From Dehalococcoidia bacterium (GTDB lineage Bacteria; Chloroflexota; Dehalococcoidia; SZUA-161; SpSt-899): a stretch of 29,687 nucleotides of DNA. The notes under the pieces were generated by a model that was not told the origin of the DNA, did not search any database, and worked only from the letters and a program-made list of their open reading frames with translations. Below are positions 8,601-15,589 of this stretch, one piece after another; the first letter of the stretch is position 1, and every line of letters begins with the position of its first letter. The DNA lies in NCBI GenBank assembly GCA_023271515.1, contig JALPXQ010000005.1, forward strand, positions 1 through 29,687, in the 5' to 3' direction. Both the position numbers and the translations under genes were made by a program.

Positions 8601-9763
8601 TGGCTCCTCATATAGACCCCCTGGCTGCTGTTATGGAGGCATTTGGGGTTAGAGCGATTGTGCTTCCACCGGCAAACGAAAGCAATCTGCTTTACAGCAA
8701 TAAAGTCACCAGCGGGACGGAATGCCTGCCCTACCGGGTGACCCTTGGAGACTTTATGCGCTTCTATTATGAACAAGGCACTCACGGCATCGACCTGAAC
8801 GACGTGGAAACGTTCATGGCCGGAGCATTCGGTCCCTGCCGCCTGGGAAAATATGCCCTGGAACAGCGACGGGTACTGCAGGAAATCGGGTTCGACCTCC
8901 CGATGCGAACCAGCGTATCGAACAACGCCTACCGCGATTGGGGACTTGGCCGGGGATTCGAGAGACTGGGATGGAAGGTCATTGTAGCCGTGGATCACCT
9001 CGAAAAACTTCTCTGGCGCACCCGTCCATATGAGAAATCCCCGGGCGCTGCCGATGCGCTCTTTGAGGAATTGTTGGCCGGGATTGCTGACCGTGTGCGC
9101 CGCAAGGAAAACTTTGACGACGTCCTGATTGAAGCCGTGCCGAGGTTCAAGTCCCTGATTGACCCCGATAAGCCCCGGAGGCCGCTGGTGGGCATCAACG
9201 GTGAGATTTTCCTGCGGATGAATGCCTTCAGCAACGGCAACCTGGTGAAGACTTGCGAGGATGCCGGGCTTGAGGTGGTTGTCTCTCCCTTCGGGGAATG
9301 GATGAAGTATGTCTCGCTGAGGAATCTCGAGGACGGATTCAAGCACAGAGAAATCACCAAGATAATCAAGGGTTACCTCAGGCGATGGGTACAGAATCGC
9401 GATGAGAAGTCGGTGCTGGACAAGTTTGCACCCTTCCTCGATATCGAGGAGCCCACGACCAAGGAGATTCTTTCCTCCACCAAACCACACCTCTCCCCGA
9501 GATGCGGCAGCGAGGCGATCCTCAGCATCGGGACCGGGATCAAGTGGATGGAGAACCCCTCGTTTGCCGGGGTAATTTCGGTGATGCCACACGGCTGTAT
9601 GCCCGGCGGGATCGTGGCCGCCATGTCCGAAAATTTGAGCGCCGATTATGGCAAGCCCTGGATTGCCCTCACCTACGACGGTTCTATGGAAACCAATAAC
9701 CTGGCGAAGATCAATAATTTTGCCGAGGTGCTGCGGTTTTCCAGGGATGGCGGCAGGGTCTAG
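5624..9763 (+). CDS. Giant fused acyl-CoA dehydratase activase (BadF/BcrA-type, double ATPase, HgdB-like C-terminus)
   Basis: This 1379-residue protein belongs to the fused activator family of 2-hydroxyacyl-CoA dehydratases. Two ASKHA ATPase domains (about residues 1-270 and 310-570) begin with LGLDIGSVNAKAV and LGVDVGSTSTKAV. Each carries CAAGTG and RC cysteines (about C128/C168 and C433/C474), equivalent to the residues that hold the bridging [4Fe-4S] cluster in activator homodimers. A Cys-rich FTCNRCDNNC segment, a DUF2229-like domain (TVGIPRALLMYDY) and an HgdB-like C-terminal region follow. ATP-driven low-potential electron transfer is the expected chemistry; the acceptor is unknown and no dehydratase genes are nearby. 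ATG 5624 is preferred over an upstream TTG because the fold begins immediately after it. Confidence 0.85.
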   Translation: MRYFLGLDIGSVNAKAVLIDEKARVVHLDIERVTTGPRAAVVSLLSRLSEKVKLDEIVSAGVSGSGKSVIPQELNWTEYSSPLAIISGLLHSHSDAKTIVQIGGQSSLVIELQDGLRKPWKVSSNPLCAAGTGRFLEQQAYRLGISLEDFSRLALNSKGSAPRIAARCSVFAKTDLVHLQQKGAPVESILSALSDSVARMVASFKKGVFKAPVYLVGGVAANEAVLKSLSEAISGRNGDQAEILVPEGYLHIEAQGLALLARESGRQSKVIVLQGEDARRYYFVMPKLERVSQHDGWKPPRIDKPLTGYLGVDVGSTSTKAVILDETGKTVISKNYLMTAGRPLDAVKEVFRNLWEQVGDHVTIAGVGVTGSGRYLVGSFIGADLVKNEITAQTRAAEDLDPEADIIEIGGQDSKLVIKRNGVVVDYQMNKACAAGTGSFIDELAEMLDVSVKDGQFANLAFQAPHTIDLGSRCAAFMGQAVASAQQEGVPIEIITASLANSIAHNYLSKVVEMRKLGERVILTGAVFYNNAVVSAFQRALEGKKLIVPEHKEVTGAIGAALLAKEEIRSRDSKFKGFRRVVEEDYTIKTFTCNRCDNNCTISLLEVPDESPTFYGSRCDLYDSAVSHEKKRTALDDREGLLFKDYQENSGSGLTVGIPRALLMYDYAPLFIGFLNALGVKTIVSRKTNRGTIEQSVELSYTDSCFPIKLVHGHVAGLKDADYILFPSAIRLGRKEGDENQKYACPLVQAAPFLVRKVLGLDKKLLVPFIDFSTGDDEVIDSLSMIATRMGFSKKRGRAAALAGLSAMREFERAREEHGRAWLEQIHQKNQIGVVLLSRAYNYQDSGANLGIAEQLARLGVVPIPLDFLPLSSINAREYSDRPYWMYESKLIAAAAIIASDPRLYGLILTNFGCGPNSFILPIVEDIMGGKPLGQLEIDEHAAEAGIVTRLEAFVDTIKGFSRSGKHHPAREYAYRTASMLDNSRGILLLPRMAPHIDPLAAVMEAFGVRAIVLPPANESNLLYSNKVTSGTECLPYRVTLGDFMRFYYEQGTHGIDLNDVETFMAGAFGPCRLGKYALEQRRVLQEIGFDLPMRTSVSNNAYRDWGLGRGFERLGWKVIVAVDHLEKLLWRTRPYEKSPGAADALFEELLAGIADRVRRKENFDDVLIEAVPRFKSLIDPDKPRRPLVGINGEIFLRMNAFSNGNLVKTCEDAGLEVVVSPFGEWMKYVSLRNLEDGFKHREITKIIKGYLRRWVQNRDEKSVLDKFAPFLDIEEPTTKEILSSTKPHLSPRCGSEAILSIGTGIKWMENPSFAGVISVMPHGCMPGGIVAAMSENLSADYGKPWIALTYDGSMETNNLAKINNFAEVLRFSRDGGRV

Positions 9764-9813
9764 AATGAGATTGCAGAGCGCAGGAGCCAACCGAACCAAA
9801 CGATTTCGGACAC

Positions 9814-9842
9814 TTGCAAATTCTGGCTCGAAAGGGTATAAT
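9814..9842 (+). promoter_or_regulatory. Strong promoter next to the start of the small membrane protein gene
   Basis: TTGCAA (9814-9819) and a perfect TATAAT (9837-9842) are spaced 17 bp apart. Initiation at about 9848-9850 would leave only 2-4 nt before the ATG at 9852. Confidence 0.8.
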
Positions 9843-9851
9843 GCATTCGAA

Positions 9852-10199
9852 ATGAAAAAGAGGGTTGCCGGCCTCATACTTTTGATCACCGTGGCAATAG
9901 TCGTTGGTTATCTTGCCGTGGTTGGTTGGCTTACGGGCTTCTTGATCGCCAAATATGGGGGCGGCAAACGGGAAGGGATGCGGGGCAGAGTAAGATCGGT
10001 TATGGTTCCCCTGGGAAGGTATAGCCTTCACCTGCACCACTGGCTTATCTGTTCGGCGCTGATGGTTCTTGCAATAGTGAGGAGTTTTTACCTCTTCGTT
10101 CCCCCGGAGATATTCCTCGGCTTTCTTGGAGGCCTGGCCTTCCAGGGCGTTTACTGCTATAGCGATTGGCACAGAATAATTCATCGCAGGCATTCATAG
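9852..10199 (+). CDS. Small membrane protein of unknown function with HLHHW motif
   Basis: I do not recognise a named family. The 115-residue product has an N-terminal hydrophobic helix (about residues 6-30), a basic loop (KYGGGKREGMRGR), a short HLHHW motif, a second helix (ICSALMVLAIVRSFYLFV), a third hydrophobic stretch, and a C-terminal YSDWHRIIHRRHS rich in His and Arg. The clustered His, Asp and Trp could bind a metal or haem, but this is a guess. The reading frame is open further upstream, but ATG 9852 is chosen because the promoter's start site falls just before it. No Shine-Dalgarno is present, so the mRNA may be leaderless. Confidence 0.65.
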   Translation: MKKRVAGLILLITVAIVVGYLAVVGWLTGFLIAKYGGGKREGMRGRVRSVMVPLGRYSLHLHHWLICSALMVLAIVRSFYLFVPPEIFLGFLGGLAFQGVYCYSDWHRIIHRRHS

Positions 10200-10205
10200 C
10201 ACTAG

Positions 10206-10222
10206 AAGGGGCGAAGCCCCTT
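10206..10222 (+). terminator. Hairpin after the small membrane protein gene
   Basis: AAGGGGC-GAA-GCCCCTT is a perfect 7-bp stem with a 3-nt loop 7 bp after the stop codon, followed by GAAAAATC rather than a T run. It may be a terminator or part of the dispersed repeat that continues to about 10274. Confidence 0.45.
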
Positions 10223-10249
10223 GAAAAATCTCAGGCATGCCCACTTTTG

Positions 10250-10274
10250 AGGGGGTTTCAGGGGGATTCTCCCC
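10250..10274. repeat. Dispersed G/C-block repeat, copy 1
   Basis: The 16-mer AGGGGGTTTCAGGGGG (10250-10265) recurs in reverse complement at 15241-15256, at the 3' end of the acetyl-CoA synthetase gene. Both copies are joined to a GATCTCCCC or GATTCTCCCC-like segment. Confidence 0.7.
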
Positions 10275-10302
10275 GTGATGATCTCGGGCTTAACAATTGA
10301 AT

Positions 10303-10412
10303 AGTACTCCGATCCATGGTGTCTAAGGCTTTTGCTATGGTACTGTGGACGGTAGGGTGCCGCTGGAAACGGCTGTGCCTCCCATTGTGGAAAGGAGGGT
10401 GTGAAGGTGAAG
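10303..10412 (+). ncRNA. Candidate molybdenum/tungsten cofactor (Moco/Tuco) riboswitch
   Basis: This structured leader precedes the tungstate-type importer. Visible elements are an 11-nt tetraloop-receptor pair (UCUAAG 10322-10327 and UAUGG 10336-10340) closed by GC/GC around UUUU; a TCCA/TGGA helix (10313-10316 with 10346-10349); a GCCG-CUGGAAA-CGGC hairpin (10359-10373); and CCUCC (10378-10382) pairing with GGAGG (10394-10398) around a loop ending GGAAA. These elements and the downstream genes match my memory of the Moco motif, which is known to control Mo/W transport and cofactor genes. No covariance model was run. Segment 10376-10384 can also pair with the downstream terminator arm. Confidence 0.75.
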
Positions 10413-10420
10413 AATTAAGG

Positions 10421-10454
10421 TCACTGCCTCTCGTTGGGAGGCAGTGATTTTTTT
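10421..10454 (+). terminator. Intrinsic terminator / riboswitch expression platform
   Basis: TCACTGCCTC (10421-10430) pairs perfectly with GAGGCAGTGA (10438-10447), followed by seven T residues (10448-10454). It lies about 170 bp upstream of tupA. TGGGAGGCA (10435-10443) is fully complementary to TGCCTCCCA in the aptamer (10376-10384), giving a competing antiterminator. Confidence 0.9.
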
Positions 10455-10622
10455 GTGCGCTCCGGGAAAAGTCTTAGCGGATTTCAAAACTTCCCCTTTG
10501 AAGCTGGGGGACGAATTCAGCCTTGAAGTTATGAAACTGGTTCTTAGAAGGGGGTGTTCATATGAGGGTATGAGACCGGCACCGGGAAGCTTTATCCGAA
10601 AAATTTCAAATGGGAGGAAAAC

Positions 10623-11507
10623 GTGAAAAAGAAAATATGGTTGATGTCCCTGGCACTGTTGCTGGCTATGAGTCTTGTTGCTATCGGCTGCCCGGCACCG
10701 CAGTTAGTGCCGGATGAACCAGTTCCGCTGCTTCCTGCGTTGGAGAGAGTGAGAGTGGCAACTACCACCAGCCTCTACGACACCGGTCTGTGGGCACACC
10801 TCGAACCCATGTTCGAGGAAGAATTCGGCGTAGAGCTGGACGTCCTTTATGCAGGAACCGGGATAGCTCTGGAATGGGGGAGAAGGGGAGATGTGGATGC
10901 TATCGCCACTCATGCCCGAGCCCGTGAGGAGGAGTTTGTGGCTGAGGGTTACGGAGTGGAGCGGGTTGTTTTCGCCTACAACTATTTTCTCATCGTGGGA
11001 CCGGCGGATGATCCGGCGGGCATCAAAGGCTTAGGCCCTGAGGAGGCTTTCAAGAGGCTGATGGAGACTGGAGCCGGGAGATTTGTCTCTCGAGGAGATG
11101 ACTCTGGAACCCACGGCAAGGAGAAAGCCATCTGGAGGGAAGCCGGTTTTGATTACGAAGTGGTCAGAGGCGCCGAGTGGTATATAGAAGCCGGAAGAGG
11201 AATGGGCCCAACCCTGGTAATGGCCAGTGAGGAGCAAGCCTATACACTTACCGACATGGGGACTTTCCTGGCCTTTAAGGCCGATCTGGATCTGGTGCCG
11301 CTCGTTACCGAGGGGGACATACTGCTCAATGTCTACTCGGTCATTGCCATATGTCCAGAGAGGCATCCCCGAACCAACATTGAGATGGCAAACAACCTGA
11401 TAGATTTCCTTACCTCTCCCGCAATACAGCGGCTTATCGGCCTCTACGGCGTGGAGGAACATGGAATGGCGCTATTTACCCCCGCTGCCGGGATGGAGGG
11501 CAAGTAG
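10623..11507 (+). CDS. tupA: Tungstate/molybdate-type ABC transporter substrate-binding lipoprotein
   Basis: This 294-residue TupA-like receptor captures oxyanions for the TupBC importer. It has a lipoprotein signal (KKKIWLMSLALLLAMSLVAIGC; the Cys is at residue 23). The mature part opens with RVATTTSLYDTGLWAHLEP, the TTTS motif used by TupA to bind tungstate. Other family features are GTGIALEWGRRGDVDAI and the SRGDDSGTHGKE loop. The start is GTG at 10623, with GGGAGG 6 bp upstream. Tungstate is favoured over molybdate because the TTTS-type receptor and short permease match Tup systems. Confidence 0.9.
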   Translation: MKKKIWLMSLALLLAMSLVAIGCPAPQLVPDEPVPLLPALERVRVATTTSLYDTGLWAHLEPMFEEEFGVELDVLYAGTGIALEWGRRGDVDAIATHARAREEEFVAEGYGVERVVFAYNYFLIVGPADDPAGIKGLGPEEAFKRLMETGAGRFVSRGDDSGTHGKEKAIWREAGFDYEVVRGAEWYIEAGRGMGPTLVMASEEQAYTLTDMGTFLAFKADLDLVPLVTEGDILLNVYSVIAICPERHPRTNIEMANNLIDFLTSPAIQRLIGLYGVEEHGMALFTPAAGMEGK

Positions 11508-11528
11508 AGGTTTAATGGCGGTGGTCAA

Positions 11529-12221
11529 TTGACTGAGATAGGGCAGGGGTTTGTCAAGGCTCTTGAGCTGATAATATCGCTCGACCCCGAGGTCATGGAG
11601 ATAGCGTGGAGGTCGCTGAGGATCTCGGCGGCCTCCACCGTCTTAGCCTCGCTGATCTGCATACCTATCGGGGGATTGATACACTTTCGCAGTTTTCGGG
11701 GGAAACGAATCCTGATCAACATCATCCAGACCTTCTATAGTTTTCCCACGGTGGCCATAGGGCTCCTCGTTTTCCTGATGATCTCCCGCGCCGGGCCGCT
11801 GGGATTCTTGGGCATTCTTTTCACACCTGCGGCCATGGTTGTGGGACAAATGGTGCTCATTACCCCCATACTGCTTGGCCTGACCATCTCCGCCCTCAGC
11901 GGTGTGGATAAAGCCATTAAGGATACCGCCATATCGCTGGGGGCCACTGAGTTTCAGGCCATCTGGGCAATCATCAAAGAGGCCCGTTATGCCGTGATGG
12001 CAGCGGTGACAATGGGCTTTGGCCGGGCGATTTCCGAGGTGGGCTGTGCCATGATGGTTGGCGGAAACATCAGGGGATTCACCAGGATAATGACTACCGC
12101 CATCGCGCTGGAAACCGTAAGAGGGGAGCTAGAGCTAGCCATAGCGCTCGGAATCATACTCATTGGCCTGGCTCTCATCATTAATGTTGTTTTGAATATC
12201 ATACAGCAAAGGTATACATGA
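11529..12221 (+). CDS. tupB: Tungstate-type ABC transporter permease
   Basis: This 230-residue inner-membrane permease has about five hydrophobic segments and the EAA-type cytoplasmic loop (ISLGATEFQAIWAIIKEA), followed by GRAISEVGCAMMVGGN, typical of TupB. The start is a TTG (11529) with GGCGGTGG just upstream. An in-frame alternative before the first membrane segment is not apparent. The gene sits 21 bp after tupA, and its stop overlaps an ATG of the following ATPase frame. Confidence 0.9.
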   Translation: MTEIGQGFVKALELIISLDPEVMEIAWRSLRISAASTVLASLICIPIGGLIHFRSFRGKRILINIIQTFYSFPTVAIGLLVFLMISRAGPLGFLGILFTPAAMVVGQMVLITPILLGLTISALSGVDKAIKDTAISLGATEFQAIWAIIKEARYAVMAAVTMGFGRAISEVGCAMMVGGNIRGFTRIMTTAIALETVRGELELAIALGIILIGLALIINVVLNIIQQRYT

Positions 12222-12244
12222 TAGATTGCAGGAGACCGGATACG

Positions 12245-13321
12245 ATGTTCTTGCTGGAAGTTGCCAACCTGCACCAGAAATATGGGAAGAAAGAGGTGCT
12301 CAAGGGAGTCGACCTGAGCGTCGAAAAAGGCGAGGTGCTTGCCCTGATCGGGCCCACCGGTGCTGGGAAGACGACCGTCCTGCGCATACTGGATCTGCTC
12401 GATGCCCCCGCTGCCGGGAAGATCTATTTCGCCGGCAAGGATGTTACCCGCTACCAAAGACTCAGGTTGGAAACCCGTCGCCGGATGGCGCTGGTCTTTC
12501 AGAAGCCGGTGGCATTTAAGGCCAGCGTTTATGACAACATTGCTTATGCCCTGAAGGTGAGGGGTCATAATGGAAGCGACATATCGGCAAAGGTTAGCTC
12601 CATGCTGAATACGGTGGATCTGGCAGACTACGGAAATAGAAATGCGCAGACTCTATCCGGGGGGGAGGCACAAAGGGTGGCCCTGGCCAGGGCGATGATA
12701 ACTCAACCCGAGGTGCTGCTGCTCGATGAACCAACAGCAAACCTCGACCCCTTGAGCACCAGCATGATCGAAAATCTCATACAGCGTTTCAATCGAGAAT
12801 ATGAGACTACCATAATAATGGCAACGCACGATATGGCTCAGGGACAGAGACTGGCACACCGGATAGGCGTACTGATGAATGGTGAACTCATGCAGATAGG
12901 GAAACCAGAGGAGATTTTCGCTAGGCCCAGGAACATGAAGGTGGCCCAATTCGTCGGGGTGGAGAATATCATAAAGGGCACCATAAGCTCGAATGATGGT
13001 GGGGTCGTTAGCGTAGATGTTGACGGCAAGACCATAGAGGGCATCTCCGATTATCACGCCGGCGAAGAAGTGTCCGTGTGCATCAGGCCGGAGGACATCA
13101 CTTTAGCCCTGTCCAAAACTTCAAGCAGCGCCCGGAATTCCTTCCCCGCGGAAATAAAGCTGATAGCCTCTTCGGGGGCGCTTGCCCGTGTTGAACTGGG
13201 CTGCGGGTTCCCCCTTGTGGCGCTGCTCACCAGGAGGTCAGCCCAAGAGATGGGACTAGAGGTCGGCAAAGATGTCTATGCCTCATTCAAGGCCACCGCT
13301 GCCCACATCATCAAAGGGTAG
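12245..13321 (+). CDS. tupC: Tungstate/molybdate ABC transporter ATP-binding protein with C-terminal TOBE-like domain
   Basis: From ATG 12245 the protein has 358 residues. Walker A is GPTGAGKTT (36-44), the signature is LSGGEAQ (137-143) and Walker B is LLLDEPT (158-164). A C-terminal extension after about residue 235 (NIIKGTISSNDGGVVSVDVDG) looks like a regulatory MOP/TOBE domain. An upstream ATG at 12218 overlaps the tupB stop, but AGGAGA (12230-12235) lies 9 bp before ATG 12245, so the downstream start is preferred. It completes the tupABC operon under the riboswitch. Confidence 0.9.
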   Translation: MFLLEVANLHQKYGKKEVLKGVDLSVEKGEVLALIGPTGAGKTTVLRILDLLDAPAAGKIYFAGKDVTRYQRLRLETRRRMALVFQKPVAFKASVYDNIAYALKVRGHNGSDISAKVSSMLNTVDLADYGNRNAQTLSGGEAQRVALARAMITQPEVLLLDEPTANLDPLSTSMIENLIQRFNREYETTIIMATHDMAQGQRLAHRIGVLMNGELMQIGKPEEIFARPRNMKVAQFVGVENIIKGTISSNDGGVVSVDVDGKTIEGISDYHAGEEVSVCIRPEDITLALSKTSSSARNSFPAEIKLIASSGALARVELGCGFPLVALLTRRSAQEMGLEVGKDVYASFKATAAHIIKG

Positions 13322-13324
13322 CAC

Positions 13325-13354
13325 TTGTATTTTGCAATTGTTGTGTAGTATACT
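13325..13354 (+). promoter_or_regulatory. Promoter of dnaN
   Basis: TTGTAT (13325-13330) and TATACT (13349-13354) have an 18-bp spacer in the short gap after tupC. Confidence 0.6.
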
Positions 13355-13383
13355 AGTTTCCACACACCTCTGGGGGGCGAGTG

Positions 13384-14511
13384 ATGCAGATATCTTGTCT
13401 TCAGGAAAATCTAAGCCGCGGGTTGGGGGTACTAGGAAGGATAACAAGTAGCAGGACTACCTTGCCTATTACCAACCATGTTCTTATTTCTTCGGACCAG
13501 TCACGTCTCAAACTAACAGCCACCAATCTTGAGATCGCCATCAACTGCTGGATCGGGGCTCAGATCGAAGAGGAGGGGGCTATCGCAATCCCAGCAGGGC
13601 TGCTGACCGATTTTGTGAGCTCCCTGCCCGGCGAGAGGATCGACATAAGTGTCGCCAATCAGACGATGGAGCTAAAGTGCGCCAGATTTGAGGCTCGTAT
13701 CAACGGGCAGAAGGCCGATGAGTTCCCCCCGATTCCTGAGATCGGTGAGGGAATAACCACAAAAGTAGATGCCCATCTGCTGCGATCTGCCATAGCGCAG
13801 GTTGTTTTCGCTGCGGCGACAGATGATTCCAGGCCGGTGCTCACCGGTAGTTATGCGCAGTTTTCCGCTGATAAGCTCACCCTGGCTGCCGCCGATGGGT
13901 TCCGGTTGGCAGTGCATAATCTGCCTCTGGCTACCCCGGTTGCTGAGGAGGTGAGCATCATCATTCCGGCGCGCTCCTTAAGAGAGCTGGACCGACTGCT
14001 CAGGGATCAGGAAGATCCGGTTGAGTTGACCATCAATCCCCAAAGGAGCCAGGTACTCTTTCGCCTCAAGAACGTGGAGGTTGTCTCTCAGTTGATTCAG
14101 GGCACCTTCCCCAATTATAACCAGTTGATCCCCCAGAGCTACACCACCCGGGTCGTGGTCAAGGTGGAGGAATTCCTTCGGGCGACCAGGACTGCCTCGA
14201 TCTTTGCCCGGGATGGCAGCGGCATTGTGCGGCTCCTCATGACCCAGGGCAGAGAGATTTCCCCGGGGAAGGTTGTCATCACCGCTCGGGCCGAGGAGGT
14301 CGGGGATAACCTGGGGGAAATCGAGGCCATGATAGAGGGCGATGAGGCCAGGATCGCCTTTAACAGTAAGTATCTGATGGATGTGTTTGAAGTTCTCAAG
14401 GATGAACAGGTCTCTCTTGAGATCACCAATCCCTCAAGCCCGGGGGTCTTTCGCCCCATCGGGGACGACGACTGGATCCAGGTTATCATGCCGATGTTCG
14501 TCCAATGGTGA
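13384..14511 (+). CDS. dnaN: DNA polymerase III beta subunit (sliding clamp)
   Basis: DnaN forms the ring that tethers the replicative polymerase to DNA. The 375-residue length and the three-domain repeat pattern match the family. Recognisable segments are the N-terminal LPITNHVLIS, LTGSYAQFSADKLTLAAADGFRLAVH in domain 2, and the C-terminal QVIMPMFV ending close to the usual PMR(L/V). ATG 13384 is preferred over the adjoining GTG because GGGGGG (13372-13377) lies at a good distance. Neither dnaA nor recF adjoins it, so this is not the usual origin-type cluster. Confidence 0.95.
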   Translation: MQISCLQENLSRGLGVLGRITSSRTTLPITNHVLISSDQSRLKLTATNLEIAINCWIGAQIEEEGAIAIPAGLLTDFVSSLPGERIDISVANQTMELKCARFEARINGQKADEFPPIPEIGEGITTKVDAHLLRSAIAQVVFAAATDDSRPVLTGSYAQFSADKLTLAAADGFRLAVHNLPLATPVAEEVSIIIPARSLRELDRLLRDQEDPVELTINPQRSQVLFRLKNVEVVSQLIQGTFPNYNQLIPQSYTTRVVVKVEEFLRATRTASIFARDGSGIVRLLMTQGREISPGKVVITARAEEVGDNLGEIEAMIEGDEARIAFNSKYLMDVFEVLKDEQVSLEITNPSSPGVFRPIGDDDWIQVIMPMFVQW

Positions 14512-14524
14512 GATGGAGATGACA

Positions 14525-15301
14525 ATGAGTAGAATAGATGAAATTATTGGCATCGCCAGGAACGATGGCCGAACAACTCTGACCGAAGTCGAATCCAAGG
14601 AGATTATCAGTGAAGCGGGAATAGAGGTTGTCGAAGCCCGACTAGCCAGGACAAAGAAAGAGGCTATTTCAATAGCCAGGGAGATGGGTTTCCCGGTAGC
14701 GCTAAAGATAGTCTCTCCGGACATCATCCATAAGAGCGACTGTGGAGGTGTTAAGCTGGGCCTGAACAATGTCGCCGCAGTGGGGAGGGCCTACAGCGAG
14801 ATTATGGCCTCCATAAAGCAAAAGGGACCCGAAGCGAAAATATTTGGTGTCTCGATCCAGAGGATGTCGCCTGCCGGGGTGGAGGTGATAATGGGAATGT
14901 CCAAAGATGCCCAGTTTGGCCCGGTGCTCATGTTTGGACTCGGCGGGGTCTTTGTTGAGGTGCTCAAGGACGTCTCCTTCCGCATCGTTCCCATTGCACG
15001 GAGGGATGCCAGCCAAATGATCCGGGAGATAAAAGGCTATCCGGTGCTCCAGGGGTATCGAGGGCAGGAGCCCGCCGATATCACCGCCCTGGAGAATACG
15101 CTACTGCGGCTTTCCAGTTTTATCGAAGGGACACCTGAGATCAGGGAGCTGGACCTCAATCCGGTATTTGCTTACGCCCATGGGGCGATAGCAGCGGATG
15201 CCCGGGTGATACTTGAGCATCAACATCATCAGGGGGATCTCCCCCTGAAACCCCCTAAAGCGGTTGACTCCGCCTGCTTTGCGGCGAACGATACCCACTA
15301 G
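14525..15301 (+). CDS. Acetyl-CoA synthetase (ADP-forming)-like beta subunit, ATP-grasp
   Basis: This 258-residue ATP-grasp_5 protein resembles the beta subunit of ADP-forming acyl-CoA synthetase, which makes ATP from acyl-CoA, ADP and phosphate. Family motifs are FPVALKIVSPDIIHKSDCGGVKLG, GVEVIMGMSKDAQFGPVLMFGLGG and RELDLNPV. GGAG lies 6 bp upstream of ATG 14525; two earlier in-frame ATGs lack that spacing. No alpha subunit is in the window, so the partner must be elsewhere. The last ~25 residues (HHQGDLPLKPPKAVDS onward) are encoded by a dispersed noncoding repeat and are unlikely to be part of the conserved fold. Confidence 0.85.
   Translation: MSRIDEIIGIARNDGRTTLTEVESKEIISEAGIEVVEARLARTKKEAISIAREMGFPVALKIVSPDIIHKSDCGGVKLGLNNVAAVGRAYSEIMASIKQKGPEAKIFGVSIQRMSPAGVEVIMGMSKDAQFGPVLMFGLGGVFVEVLKDVSFRIVPIARRDASQMIREIKGYPVLQGYRGQEPADITALENTLLRLSSFIEGTPEIRELDLNPVFAYAHGAIAADARVILEHQHHQGDLPLKPPKAVDSACFAANDTH
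15231..15256. repeat. Dispersed G/C-block repeat, copy 2, inside a coding 3' end
   Basis: AGGGGGATCTCCCCCT followed by GAAACCCCCT. The last 16 bases, CCCCCTGAAACCCCCT, equal the reverse complement of 10250-10265. This copy is translated as the C-terminal tail of the preceding gene. Confidence 0.75.
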
Positions 15302-15322
15302 AGAAAGGATACGGAGAATCGA

Positions 15323-15589
15323 ATGGTTAGACTACGACTTCAGCGAACAGGCAGACGAAACAGGCCAAGCTACCGCGTTGTAGCCGCCGAATCCCGAGCC
15401 CCTCGGGACGGCGCCTTTATTGAGATCCTCGGACATTACAATCCCCTGACCGACCCGGCAACGGTGGTTATAGACGAGGACAAGGCGCTGAAGTGGCTCA
15501 GGGTTGGGGCCAAGCCAACAGCAACGGTCACCAGCCTGCTCCGCAAGCAGGGCGTTTGGGACAAATTTGAGTCGGAGAGGAAACAATGA
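15323..15589 (+). CDS. rpsP: 30S ribosomal protein S16
   Basis: The 88-residue S16 begins MVRLRLQRTGRRNRPSYRVV and contains GAFIEILGHYNP, both characteristic. It helps assemble the 5' domain of 16S rRNA. It follows the acetyl-CoA synthetase gene by 21 bp, and its TGA overlaps the khpA ATG by 4 bases (ATGA), suggesting translational coupling. Confidence 0.97.
   Translation: MVRLRLQRTGRRNRPSYRVVAAESRAPRDGAFIEILGHYNPLTDPATVVIDEDKALKWLRVGAKPTATVTSLLRKQGVWDKFESERKQ

Noticed and set aside
9648..9851. N-terminal extension of the small membrane protein frame
   Set aside because: It lies in another frame of the activase 3' end and upstream of the promoter for the gene.
10444..10626. 60-codon plus-strand frame upstream of tupA
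   Set aside because: It begins within the riboswitch terminator, has no ribosome binding site and overlaps the tupA start; the composition is not protein-like.
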